Below, in pieces: positions 41,165 through 49,098 of a stretch of 64,000 nt of DNA. Source of the DNA: JAJCZZ01 sp964569085 (GTDB lineage: Bacteria; Gemmatimonadota; Gemmatimonadetes; Longimicrobiales; Gaopeijiaceae). The notes under the pieces were generated by a model. It did not search any database. It saw only the letters and a program-made list of their open reading frames with translations, and was not told the origin of the DNA. Location of the stretch: NCBI GenBank assembly GCA_964569085.1, contig CAZMTA010000015.1, positions 27,300 to 91,299 of the forward strand, in the 5' to 3' direction. Position 1 is the stretch's first letter; each line of letters opens with the position of its first letter. The position numbers and the translations under genes are program-made.

Positions 41165-41923
41165 ATGCCCGACTCCCCCCCGCCTCCGGCCCGCCTCTTC
41201 GACGAGGACGAGGTGACCCGCATCCTGAAGCGGGCCACCGAGCTCCACCGGGACGAGCCGCTGGCGCCCTCCGGCGGCGGAGGCATGTCGCTGGAGGAGC
41301 TGGAGGACATCGCCCGGGAGGCGGGCATCGATCCGCGCCACCTCCGGCGCGCCGCCATGGAGGTGGGGGCCGGAGGCGACGACGAGCCCGGCTGGACCCG
41401 CTTCTTCGGCGCCCGCCCCACCCTGGTGCTCGAGACCGAGGTCCCCGGCGAGATCGACCCCGACGACTTCGAGCGGGTCGTGGGCGCCATCCAGCGCAGC
41501 GCCTCGGAGCACGGTCAGCCCGGCGTCCTGGGTCGGACCCTGACCTGGACCGCCGAGACCAGCGGGAAGAGCCGCACCCTCCAGATCACCGTGTCGGCCC
41601 AGGACGGCGTCACCCGGGTGCGCCTCGAGGAGCGCCTCCACCAGCTCGCCGGCGGGATCTTCGGCGGCGGGATGGCCGGCGTCGGAGGCGGCGTCGGCTT
41701 CGGGGTCGGGCTGCCCGTGGCGCTGGAGGTCTTCGGCTCGGCCGCCATGGCCGTGGCGGCGCCCCTCGGCGTGCTCGGGCTCACGTGGCTCGGCGCCCGG
41801 GAGGTCTTCCGCCAGGTCGTGAAGCGACGGCGCCGGGCCGTGGCCCGCGTCATGGACGCGGTCCTCCTGGAGGTCCGGGCGGCGGTGGGCCGGCGGGAGC
41901 TCCCGCCGGCCCGGGAGCCCTAG
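41165..41923 (+). CDS. membrane protein with N-terminal SHOCT-like helical motif
   Basis: A 252-residue protein. The N-terminus (EDEVTRILKRATELH, then MSLEELEDIAREAGIDPRHLRRAAMEV) is a helical pattern that recurs in uncharacterised proteins of this bacterial group. After a soluble region of about 100 residues come Gly-rich hydrophobic segments (GGGMAGVGGGVGFGVGLPVALEVFGSAAMAVAAPLG), making it a membrane protein. The stop and the convergent peptidase gene's stop share the palindrome CTAG (41920-41923). Function unknown. Confidence 0.78.
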   Translation: MPDSPPPPARLFDEDEVTRILKRATELHRDEPLAPSGGGGMSLEELEDIAREAGIDPRHLRRAAMEVGAGGDDEPGWTRFFGARPTLVLETEVPGEIDPDDFERVVGAIQRSASEHGQPGVLGRTLTWTAETSGKSRTLQITVSAQDGVTRVRLEERLHQLAGGIFGGGMAGVGGGVGFGVGLPVALEVFGSAAMAVAAPLGVLGLTWLGAREVFRQVVKRRRRAVARVMDAVLLEVRAAVGRRELPPAREP

Positions 41924-43494
41924 GAGCCCCCTTCGCCCGCCCGCCCCTCGGGCTCGCCGAACGGGTAGAGGGTCGAGAGGTCCACGTTCTCGTAGGGGAG
42001 CGCGTCCAGGAAGGTCGTGCCCACGAACGGCCCCGGCGCCTCCACCACCACGATCTTCTCGGCGAAGCCGGTCTCGTCGAAGCCCCGGCGGAAGTGGACC
42101 CGGGACTTCACCACGAAGACGTCGAAGTCGTCGAGCTCGAGCCCCAGCTCCTCCAGGGGCTCGGTGGTGGTGACCTGCGTGTAGGCCGGCACGATCACCA
42201 CCACGTTCCCCTCGCCGAACTCGACCACCGCCACGTGGTCGTAGCCCCACCACGGACCCAGGTGGGCCAGCGTCCCCTCGATGGCGTACGGCTCGCCGCC
42301 GGAGGGCGTGAAGCCCCCGATCTCGGCGGAGAAGGCGTCGCCGGGCTCGGCTCCGCCCTCGGTGAGCTCGGCCAGGACGTCGGGGTCGCTGATGGCGGCG
42401 TACAGCACCCGGTCGATCCCCTCGGCCTCGAAGGCGCGGAGGATGTGGGTGGCGTCCCCGGGACGGTCCGAGTGGTCGCCCACGGCCACGGGGACCTCGC
42501 CCCGGGCCACGGCGGCGGCCACGGTGTCGGCGGCCTCGGCGGGCCCCGGCAGGTCGCCCCGGGCGAAGTCCTCCCGCACCCGCCACATGAAGTCCGCCAT
42601 GTCGTCGGCGATCTCCTCGGCCAGCTCCGGATCGCCGTTGGTCATGACGTGCACCGTGGCGCCCACGTCGGGGACGTCGGACCAGGGATAGCCGTAGAAG
42701 ACGCTCACGAAGACGTCGTCCTCACGCGCCTCCCAGCGGCGGGCCCGCTCCATGATGTCCATGGAGGGCGAGGCGCCGGTCCACTGGAGCACGGTGGGCG
42801 TGATGATCCCGGGCTTCCGGGTGGCGGTGGTGGGGTCGTACGTGCCCTCCATGGTGCGGTGGAGCGCCCGGGCCGCCCGGGCTCCCTGGATGCCCGAGTC
42901 GTAGTGGGGGTAGCGCTTGGTGACGAAGGCGAAGTCCGCCCAGCGCAGGAACTCGGCGTCCTCGTTCCCGTGGAGGTCGAAGGCCCCGGCGATGGGCACG
43001 TCGGGCCCCACCACCTCCCGGACCCGCCGGGCGATCTCCGCCTCGGGACGCGGGACGTTCCGCACCGCCATCGCGCCGTGGAGGGCCAGGTAGACGCCGT
43101 CCACCGGCATGGCCTCCCGCAGCTCCTCGATCTGCCGGTCCAGGAAGTGGTTGAAGGTCTCCTCCGTGTTCCACCGCCGGGACGAGCCGCCGAAGACGTC
43201 GTGGGGGGAGGTGAGCCCGATGAGCTCCATGTCGCCGTAGTCCTCGGCCTGGGCCACGAAGCCCCGGACGTAGGAGTCCGAGCCCAGGAGGTCCTCGCCT
43301 CCGGAGGGCGTCCCGGCCCGCTCCCAGTCCTCCACCGTGACGTCGGGGCCGGGGCAGAAGGTGCACGTCTCGTGCTGGAACTTGAGCACCGCCACGCGGT
43401 GCATGTCCGGCGCCTCCGCCCCTTGGGCGCAGGCCGACGCGGCGAGGAGCGCGGTGAGGGCGAGGAACGGACGGAATCGGGGGCTGGAGCGCAT
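41920..43494 (-). CDS. M81-family metallopeptidase-like lipoprotein
   Basis: A 524-residue protein of the M81/MlrC (DUF1485) family, named after microcystin-degrading MlrC. It keeps the AVLKFQHETCTFCPG start and the metal/active-site phrases ALHGAMAV, FDLHGNED and the C-terminal SRVHFRRGF. The N-terminus has a lipobox (LLAASAC), so it is exported and lipid-anchored; that is common in this type of organism. Whether the substrate is a cyclic peptide is unknown. It is divergent from the DinB gene. Confidence 0.9.
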   Translation of the reverse strand: MRSSPRFRPFLALTALLAASACAQGAEAPDMHRVAVLKFQHETCTFCPGPDVTVEDWERAGTPSGGEDLLGSDSYVRGFVAQAEDYGDMELIGLTSPHDVFGGSSRRWNTEETFNHFLDRQIEELREAMPVDGVYLALHGAMAVRNVPRPEAEIARRVREVVGPDVPIAGAFDLHGNEDAEFLRWADFAFVTKRYPHYDSGIQGARAARALHRTMEGTYDPTTATRKPGIITPTVLQWTGASPSMDIMERARRWEAREDDVFVSVFYGYPWSDVPDVGATVHVMTNGDPELAEEIADDMADFMWRVREDFARGDLPGPAEAADTVAAAVARGEVPVAVGDHSDRPGDATHILRAFEAEGIDRVLYAAISDPDVLAELTEGGAEPGDAFSAEIGGFTPSGGEPYAIEGTLAHLGPWWGYDHVAVVEFGEGNVVVIVPAYTQVTTTEPLEELGLELDDFDVFVVKSRVHFRRGFDETGFAEKIVVVEAPGPFVGTTFLDALPYENVDLSTLYPFGEPEGRAGEGGS

Positions 43495-43654
43495 GGCGGC
43501 CTCGTGGGGTGGACGGCGTGGAGAGGTCCAAGAGGGGCGCCACGCCGGCCACGTGCAAGGGTGCCGGCGATTTCTTCCTTGCCACCCGGGCCGCTTCGGT
43601 TTTTATTCGGCTCTCGTGCCGCACCCGAACCCAACCCGCGTGAGGAGGACGACG

Positions 43655-44149
43655 ATGAACGGCGCCATGATGCTCCCCGAGTTCGACCACGAGATGGCCA
43701 ACACCCGCCGGACGCTGGAGCGGGTCACGGAGGAGCACTTCGACTTCCGGCCCCACGAGAAGTCCTGGACCATGAAGGAGCTGGCCACCCACGTGGCGCG
43801 GCTGCCGAGCTGGGTGGGCGTGACCCTGGAGACCGAGGAGCTCGACGTGGACGCCGGGGACTGGCCCACCCCGGAGATCGGGAGCACGGAGGACCTCCTG
43901 GACCTCTTCGACGCCAGCGTGGCCGAGGCCCGGGCCGCCCTGGAGAAGGCCAGCGGGGACGACCTCATGGTCCCCTGGAGCATGGTCACGGGCGGGGAGG
44001 CCGCCTTCACCATGCCCCGGGCGGCGGTGCTCCGCTCCTTCGTCCTGAACCACGGCATCCACCACCGGGCCCAGCTCACCGTCTACCTGCGCCTGCGGGA
44101 CATCCCGGTCCCGGCGCTCTACGGCCCGTCGGCGGACGAGGCGCGGTAG
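43655..44149 (+). CDS. DinB-family protein
   Basis: A 164-residue DinB/YfiT-like four-helix protein. The three metal-binding His positions are seen in ELATHVARLPSW and LNHGIHHRAQLTVYLR. Such proteins are thiol-dependent transferases or damage-induced proteins of uncertain role. ATG 43655 has a strong GAGGAGG site. No operon partner; it converges on the recQ gene. Confidence 0.92.
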   Translation: MNGAMMLPEFDHEMANTRRTLERVTEEHFDFRPHEKSWTMKELATHVARLPSWVGVTLETEELDVDAGDWPTPEIGSTEDLLDLFDASVAEARAALEKASGDDLMVPWSMVTGGEAAFTMPRAAVLRSFVLNHGIHHRAQLTVYLRLRDIPVPALYGPSADEAR

Positions 44150-44171
44150 GGGCGCCCGGAGCTCGGCGCCC

Positions 44172-45809
44172 TCAGCCTTCCAGCGCCTCCAGGAAGGCTT
44201 CCCCGTAGCGCTCGAGCTTGGCGGGGCCGACGCCCGACACCTCCAGGAGCTCACCCGGCGTGCCGGGACGCCGGGCCACCATCTCCCGGAGCACCTTGTC
44301 GTTGAAGACGATGTAGGCGGGCACCCCCTGGCGGTCCGCCAGCTCCTTCCGGAGCGACCGCAGCTCCTCGAAGAGGGCCTCGTCGGCGTCGGAGACGGGG
44401 CCGGCCGTCCCCTGGACGTGGGCCGCGCCGCCCCGGCTCCGGGGGGTGGCGCGTCGGGCCGACGAGCCGTGGCGCATCATGGCCTCGGCGGCCACGTCGG
44501 CCACCCGCACCCCGGTGCAGACGTCGCAGGCGTGGTCGCAGGGTGCCATCTGCTCGTCGAAGTAGCGGAGCACGCCCTGCCACCGGCACCCCTCGGCCTC
44601 GAGCATCCGGTACAGGCCCACGGTCCCCTGGTGCTTGGCCTGGCGGACCTCGGGATCGGGGATGTCGTCCAGGAAGCGCTCGTGCATCTTCACGTCGGCC
44701 CACGAATAGAAGAGGACGCAGTCGCTCTCCAGGCCGTCGCGCCCGGCGCGCCCCATCTCCTGGTACCAGGACTCCACGTCCTTGGGCATGTCCCGGTGGA
44801 TGACGAAGCGGACGTCGGGCTTGTCGATGCCCATGCCGAAGGCCACGGTGGCCACGACCACGTCCACGTCGTCCCGCTGGAAGGCCTCCTGGTTGGCCGT
44901 GCGCTCGTCGTCGGAGAGGCCGGCGTGGTAGGGCACGGCGTCCACCCCGTTCTTCCGGAGGAAGGCCGCGGTGGACTCCACCGACTTCCGGGAGAGGCAG
45001 TACACGATCCCCGACTCCCCCGGATGACGGCGCACCAGCGCCAGGATCTCCTTCCGGGTGTTGCCGCCCTGCCCCTTCTTCCGGACGCCCACCTGGAGGT
45101 TGGGACGGAAGAAGGAGCCCTTGTAGCCCGACGGCTTCCGCATGCCGAGCTGACGGAGGATGTCCCGGGCGACGGCCCGGGTGGCCGTGGCGGTGAGGGC
45201 CAGGACCGGCACGTCCAGTCCCTTCTTCAGCCCCCGCAGCCGGCGGTACGACGGCCGGAAGTCGTGGCCCCACTGGCTGATGCAGTGGGCCTCGTCCACG
45301 ACCAGGAGGGAGATGGGGCAGTCCCGGACGAAGGGGCCCACGCTCCCGTCCAGCGCCTCGGGCGCCAGGAAGACCAGCTCGTACGAACCCTCCCGCAGCC
45401 GGGCCAGCCGGCGGCGCTTCTCGTCGAAGTCCAGGGTGGAGTTGATCTCCACGGCGTCGAACCCCCACGCCTGGAGGGCGTCCACCTGGTCCTTCATCAG
45501 GGAGATGAGGGGGGAGATCACCAGGACGGTGCCCCGGAGCATCCGCGCGGGGAGCTGGTAGGTCAGCGACTTCCCGGCCCCGGTGGGCATGACCGCGATG
45601 CAGTCCTCGCCGGCCAGGACCGCGTCGATGATCTCGCGCTGCCCCGGACGGAAGGAGTCGAAGCCGAAGACCTCCCGGAGGACGGCCTCGGGGTCCGTGG
45701 GGACGGGGCGCGCGGGGCCCCGCCGCCGCGCGTCCGCCGGTGAGGGCCCGGCGCTCGCGGAGGGCTCTTCGCCCCGCCCCTCGAAGTCGAGTCGGCCCTG
45801 GTCCGTCAC
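44172..45809 (-). CDS. recQ: ATP-dependent DNA helicase RecQ
   Basis: A 545-residue RecQ helicase. Motif I (MPTGAGKS), motif II (DEAHCISQWGHDFRPSY), motif VI (QEMGRAGRDG) and the RecQ zinc region (CRWQGVLRYFDEQMAPCDHACDVC) are intact, as is the HRDC domain at the C-terminus (VSGVGPAKLERYGEAFLEAL). A Gly/Arg/Ala-rich linker separates zinc region and HRDC. It unwinds DNA in recombination and replication-fork repair. Eight bases downstream of the next gene on the same strand, so they are likely cotranscribed. Confidence 0.95.
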   Translation of the reverse strand: MTDQGRLDFEGRGEEPSASAGPSPADARRRGPARPVPTDPEAVLREVFGFDSFRPGQREIIDAVLAGEDCIAVMPTGAGKSLTYQLPARMLRGTVLVISPLISLMKDQVDALQAWGFDAVEINSTLDFDEKRRRLARLREGSYELVFLAPEALDGSVGPFVRDCPISLLVVDEAHCISQWGHDFRPSYRRLRGLKKGLDVPVLALTATATRAVARDILRQLGMRKPSGYKGSFFRPNLQVGVRKKGQGGNTRKEILALVRRHPGESGIVYCLSRKSVESTAAFLRKNGVDAVPYHAGLSDDERTANQEAFQRDDVDVVVATVAFGMGIDKPDVRFVIHRDMPKDVESWYQEMGRAGRDGLESDCVLFYSWADVKMHERFLDDIPDPEVRQAKHQGTVGLYRMLEAEGCRWQGVLRYFDEQMAPCDHACDVCTGVRVADVAAEAMMRHGSSARRATPRSRGGAAHVQGTAGPVSDADEALFEELRSLRKELADRQGVPAYIVFNDKVLREMVARRPGTPGELLEVSGVGPAKLERYGEAFLEALEG

Positions 45810-45816
45810 GGGCCCG

Positions 45817-47076
45817 TCAGGAGCCGCCGGCGGCCGGCGGGAGCACCCGCCGCAGATCCTGCGCGAACTGGCCGCCGGCCATGTAGCCCAGGAGACGCCC
45901 CACCGCCGGCGCCTGCCCCACCGGGCTGAGGGGGAGCGTGTAGAGCGCCTGGGCCTCGGCCACCCCTTCGGCCTCGTCGGGCGTCTGCATGGCCACGGCG
46001 GTCAGGCTGAGCCCCTGGCCGGCCTGGAGGCGCGCCAGGGCGCCGGGGGCCGCGGGGATGGACGCCTGGAGGGGGCCGCCGGGCCCCGCCGCCACCGTCC
46101 ACACCACCTGCGTCGCCGGGTCGGACAGGTCGCCGAAGTGGAGGAGGTAGTGGGTCTCCCCGTCCAGGAGCCCGGGCGTCTCCACCAGGATGTCCAGCGC
46201 CGGGGCCATGACGAGGTCGGGGTGCTCGAAGGTGAACCCCATGGAATCCAGGTTCGCCTCGAAGTCGGCGACCTCCTCCGGGGCCAGCTCGTTGCGGGGG
46301 CGCAGCATGTAGCCCACGCCCACCATCAGCCGGACGTTGCCCCGCCGGACCGAGCCGGCGGTGCGCCCGCCCACCAGGCTCCCGTCCTGGGTCCGGGCGA
46401 GGGCGGCGGGCTGCGACCACGGGCTGAGCTGCTCCACGTCCCACAGGTCCTCCCCCCGCTCCACGAAGCGCCACTCCCCGTCGCTGGAGGCGCCCCGGGC
46501 GGGCTGGCAGACCGGGCTGTCCACCGTGTCGCACACCTCGAGCACGGCCGGGCGGACCAGGATCTTCCCCTGGCAACGGCCGGCGGCCTCCTCGATCTCC
46601 CCGGCGGCGGCGATGCGGTCCTGGCCGGCGCGGCCCACGGCAGACAGGCTGTCCCGGAGCTCCTGGCGCATGGCGTCGCGCGCCTCGCGGCGCTGGACGA
46701 GGAGCGCGCTGTCCTGGGACTCCGCCCAGCGCCGGCCGAGGTCGGCGTCCCGGGCGAACCAATCGGCCACCGAGGCCTCCAGGGGGCTGGCCCGGTCGAA
46801 GGGGGCCACGTCCGCCGTGTCCTCCAGCGCCAGCGCCTGGGCCAGGGCCCGGATGCGCTCCGCGCGCTCCGCCAGGGGCTGGAGGTCCGCGTCCAGCTCG
46901 GTCAGCGCGGCGAAGACCGGGACGCACGCCCGGGAGCGGGCGGCCTCGACCTCGGCCAGGCGGGAGGGGACCTTGACGGCCATGGACTCGAAGGTGGCGG
47001 TGTCGGTCTCCTCCTGGGCGGCCAGGGGGCTCGTGGCCACGAGGAGGAGGACGGCGAGGAGGCGCAGGGGACTCAA
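45817..47076 (-). CDS. exported protein of unknown function
   Basis: A 419-residue exported protein. TTG 47076 is proposed as start because it has GGAG at good spacing and gives a clean signal peptide (LLAVLLLVATSPLAAQ); an upstream in-frame ATG (47166) adds a non-hydrophobic 30-residue extension. The middle is helical and charged (AERAERIRALAQALALED); the later part has strands with several Cys (GRCQGKILVRPAVLEVCDTVDSPVCQP). No family recognised. It sits between the LysR regulator gene and recQ on the same strand. Confidence 0.75.
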   Translation of the reverse strand: MSPLRLLAVLLLVATSPLAAQEETDTATFESMAVKVPSRLAEVEAARSRACVPVFAALTELDADLQPLAERAERIRALAQALALEDTADVAPFDRASPLEASVADWFARDADLGRRWAESQDSALLVQRREARDAMRQELRDSLSAVGRAGQDRIAAAGEIEEAAGRCQGKILVRPAVLEVCDTVDSPVCQPARGASSDGEWRFVERGEDLWDVEQLSPWSQPAALARTQDGSLVGGRTAGSVRRGNVRLMVGVGYMLRPRNELAPEEVADFEANLDSMGFTFEHPDLVMAPALDILVETPGLLDGETHYLLHFGDLSDPATQVVWTVAAGPGGPLQASIPAAPGALARLQAGQGLSLTAVAMQTPDEAEGVAEAQALYTLPLSPVGQAPAVGRLLGYMAGGQFAQDLRRVLPPAAGGS

Positions 47077-47162
47077 GAAGGACTCCGGAGGAGGGGGGTG
47101 GCTCGCGGCCGTATGATAGTGCAAACGGCCCGCCCGGGGTCCATGTCCCGACGGGTCGTCGC

Positions 47163-48086
47163 TCAATCGCCGGCTTCGCCGCGGAGGGCCTCCGCCAGCT
47201 CGGACCGCGCCGACTCGGTGATGGAGACCAGCGCGGGGTGCCGCAGCCGCCGGTCGGCGGTGATGGCGTAGAAGTCCTCGCGGAGGCCACGGGCCCGCCC
47301 CACGACCTCCACCGCGTACCGGACCCGGATGTCGGCGGTGATGATGGAGGGCGCCGCGAAGAGGCCGGCGCCGGCCTCGGCCAGGACGTTGATGAGGTCG
47401 TTGTCCTCCACCTCGGCGAACACCGCCGGACGGATCCCCTCCCGGTGGAACCAGTCCTCAAGGGACCGGCGGAGGGTGTAGCCCTCGGTGGGGAGGAGGA
47501 AGGGGACCCCGTCCAGGCTCCCGGGGAAGCCCTCCCGCACCCGATGGGCCAGGAGCGGGGGCGCCAGGATGTCCACCGGGCTCGAGCCCAGGGGATGGTT
47601 GAAGGCCCGCACGTTGGCGTTGGCCGGGATGGGCATGTCGGCCAGCACGACGTCCAGGGACTGGGTGGAGAGGTCCCCCAGGAGCTGCTCGGTGCTCTTC
47701 TCCCGCACCACCACCCGCACGGGCTCGTCCAGGTGGAAGGCCGGCTCCAGGAGGTGGAACGCCACCAGGTTGGGAATGGAGGCGGACAGCCCCACCACCA
47801 GGCGCATGGCCCGTCCTCCGAGCCCCCGGCGCACGGCCTCCTCCAGCTCCCCGCCGATCTGGAAGATCTCCTCGGCGTATCCCAGCACCACCCGCCCTTC
47901 GGGCGTGAGGCTCAGGCCCCGGCCGCCCCGGTCGAAGAGCTCCTGCCCCAGCGACTCCTCCAGCTTGGCGAGCTGCGCGCTCACCGCGGGCTGGCTGACG
48001 CCGAGGGCCTCCGCCGCGGCCGTCACCCCACCCTCCCGGGCGACGTGCCAGAAGTAGAAGAGGTGGTGGTAGTTGAGGCTGCGCAC
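47163..48086 (-). CDS. LysR-family transcriptional regulator (NhaR-type)
   Basis: A 307-residue LysR regulator. The helix-turn-helix (GVTAAAEALGVSQPAVSAQLAKLE) is at residues about 17-42; the N-terminus MRSLNYHHLFYFWHVAREG and effector-domain phrases such as LSTQSLDVVLADMPIP and AGAGLFAAPSIITADI match the NhaR branch, whose member in E. coli responds to Na+ and activates a Na+/H+ antiporter. It diverges from a universal stress protein and a permease across an AT-rich spacer that contains a dyad, its probable binding site. The effector here is unknown. Confidence 0.9.
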   Translation of the reverse strand: MRSLNYHHLFYFWHVAREGGVTAAAEALGVSQPAVSAQLAKLEESLGQELFDRGGRGLSLTPEGRVVLGYAEEIFQIGGELEEAVRRGLGGRAMRLVVGLSASIPNLVAFHLLEPAFHLDEPVRVVVREKSTEQLLGDLSTQSLDVVLADMPIPANANVRAFNHPLGSSPVDILAPPLLAHRVREGFPGSLDGVPFLLPTEGYTLRRSLEDWFHREGIRPAVFAEVEDNDLINVLAEAGAGLFAAPSIITADIRVRYAVEVVGRARGLREDFYAITADRRLRHPALVSITESARSELAEALRGEAGD

Positions 48087-48112
48087 GGCCGCTCCGCCCC
48101 CGTGGGGAGTGG

Positions 48113-48175
48113 CATAAGTAATAATTATGTTCTACAGAGAGATTATATATTTGTATTGTATCCTACAAGGGTCGA
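48113..48175. promoter_or_regulatory. AT-rich divergent promoter/operator
   Basis: About 60 bases that are mostly A and T (TAATAATTATG, GATTATATATTTGTATTG) in a window that is otherwise strongly GC-rich. It contains the dyad TTGTA-N8-TACAA (48151-48168), a LysR-type box, and promoter-like TATA segments on both strands. It separates the NhaR-type regulator from the universal stress protein gene and should drive both. Confidence 0.7.
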
Positions 48176-48210
48176 TCTTTGGGTGCGTCCCCTTCGCCCC
48201 GGGAGGTTCC

Positions 48211-49098
48211 ATGGAGCGCCCCGCCCTTCTCTTCGTCACCGGCCGCGGCCTGGCCGCCGACGCCGCGTACCACCTCGCGGTGGACACGGCCGCCGAGCGC
48301 GGCGCGCCGCTCACGATCCTCCATGCCCGACGGGACGAGGGCGGACGGGGCGACGACCCCCTGGCCCTGACCCGGCTCGTGACCGCGGCGGAGGAGCGCG
48401 GCATCGACGTCGAGGCACGGGTGGTCGGCCGATCCGGCTCGTGGAGCCGGGAGCTCGACGCCCTCCCCTGGAGCCGTTGGTCCCTGGCGTTCAAGGTGGC
48501 CGAGCCGGAGGACCTCCTGGCCGAGCGCCTGGGGTGGACCCTGGACGCCCGGCTGGCCCGGGCGCCCCGCCTTCCGGTGTGGTTCGTCCCGCCGACGCTG
48601 GGAACCCGGGTCCGGGTGGTCGTGGCCGCCGTCGACGTCACCCAGCCGAGCCGCCGCAGCCTCACCGAGACCACGGTGCGGACCGCCGCCGTCCTCTCGT
48701 CGGCCCACGGGGCCCGCCTGTACGTGGTCCACGCCTGGTCCCTGGCCGACGACTCGATCCTCACCTCCTCCCTCCGGGGCCTCGGAGCCTCCCGGGCCCA
48801 CCGCTCCGCCCGGGGGCTCCGGCGCGCCCGGCGCGAGACCCTGGAGTCGCTGGCGGCCTGGACCGGGAACGCGGTCCCCCTCATGGTCCGGGGACGCCCC
48901 GACAAGGCTCTGGCCCGCGCCAGCCGCAACGTGGGCGCCGACGTGGTGGTGGTGGGCACGGAGGCCCGGGACGGCCTGGCCGCCCTCTTCTGGGGCAACC
49001 TGGCGGAGGCCCTGGTGCGGGCCGGGGGGCCCGGAGTCCTCGTCACCAAGCAGGACGGTCTGGTGCCCTCGCCCCGTTCGCCCCGGGTGGCCGCGTGA
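48211..49098 (+). CDS. tandem universal stress protein (UspA) domains
   Basis: A 295-residue protein with two UspA-like domains; the second is better preserved, with the nucleotide-binding phrase NVGADVVVVGTEARDGLAALFWGNLAEALVRAGG. The first half is divergent. ATG 48211 follows GGGAGG. The stop overlaps the permease start (GTGA), so the pair is translationally coupled. USP proteins commonly regulate or sit beside ion and amino-acid transporters; here it probably acts on the permease. Confidence 0.88.
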   Translation: MERPALLFVTGRGLAADAAYHLAVDTAAERGAPLTILHARRDEGGRGDDPLALTRLVTAAEERGIDVEARVVGRSGSWSRELDALPWSRWSLAFKVAEPEDLLAERLGWTLDARLARAPRLPVWFVPPTLGTRVRVVVAAVDVTQPSRRSLTETTVRTAAVLSSAHGARLYVVHAWSLADDSILTSSLRGLGASRAHRSARGLRRARRETLESLAAWTGNAVPLMVRGRPDKALARASRNVGADVVVVGTEARDGLAALFWGNLAEALVRAGGPGVLVTKQDGLVPSPRSPRVAA